Source: Treponema sp. (GTDB taxonomy: Bacteria; Spirochaetota; Spirochaetia; Treponematales; Treponemataceae). Taken from it: 6,073 bases of DNA. Each line of letters opens with the position of its first letter. Within the stretch, counting starts at the first letter, position 1. The notes under the pieces were generated by a model that searched no databases, was not told the DNA's origin, and saw only the letters and a list, made by a program, of their open reading frames with translations. The DNA lies in NCBI GenBank assembly GCA_017421145.1, contig JAFOTA010000135.1, positions 1 through 6,073 on the forward strand. The letters are read 5' to 3'. The position numbers and the translations under genes were made by a program. Positions 6,073 to 6,073 of this stretch are shown here, one piece after another.

Positions 6073-6073
6073 C

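Noticed and set aside
6064..6073. The window ends in CCGGGGATCC, identical to part of the pUC polylinker (SmaI-BamHI).
   Set aside because: The - strand reading through these bases (DPRRSGSS) fits the substrate-binding protein family, so they are natural coding sequence. GGATCC also occurs inside the lptD-like gene at 1766-1771, so a BamHI cloning edge is not supported.

Overview
The window most likely comes from a spirochaete of the Treponema group, of moderate G+C (roughly mid-40s % by eye). Two things point there: an OstA/LptD-type outer-membrane protein with a very long barrel, and a small gene that matches the P13 porin family, which as far as I know is typical of spirochaetes (first described in Borrelia). 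Signal peptides and codon use are consistent across positions 1 to about 5540. This assignment rests on family recognition, not on a database search.

Layout, + strand: (i) 1-54, a probable C-terminal tail of an upstream gene, overlapping the next start; (ii) 44-3259, lptD-like gene, GTG start, 1071 aa; (iii) an 89-bp gap holding a good sigma70-type promoter, then 3349-3762, a 137-aa soluble coiled-coil protein of unknown function; (iv) a 173-bp gap with an 11-bp stem-loop and a near-consensus extended -10 promoter; (v) 3936-4379, P13-family porin-like protein; (vi) 4389-5414, a lipoprotein alpha/beta hydrolase, only 9 nt after the P13-like stop and so probably co-transcribed with it.

From about 5545 to the end (6073) the DNA changes character: G+C rises to about 60% and the only convincing reading is on the - strand, the C-terminal half of an iron(III)-type ABC-transporter substrate-binding protein. 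Its recognisable sequence stops almost exactly where the composition changes; the frame then runs on, without homology, through the AT-rich intergenic DNA and into the antisense of the hydrolase gene. This is either a chimeric assembly join or a recent insertion of foreign DNA.

All four spirochaetal genes except the coiled-coil protein are predicted to be exported: one builds the outer leaflet of the outer membrane, one is a probable outer-membrane channel, and one is a membrane-anchored esterase-like enzyme. The region therefore reads as a cell-envelope neighbourhood. I see no RNA genes, CRISPR arrays or complete insertion sequences, and no convincing undescribed system; the most notable points are the junction near 5545 and the tight pairing of a P13-like porin with a lipoprotein hydrolase.
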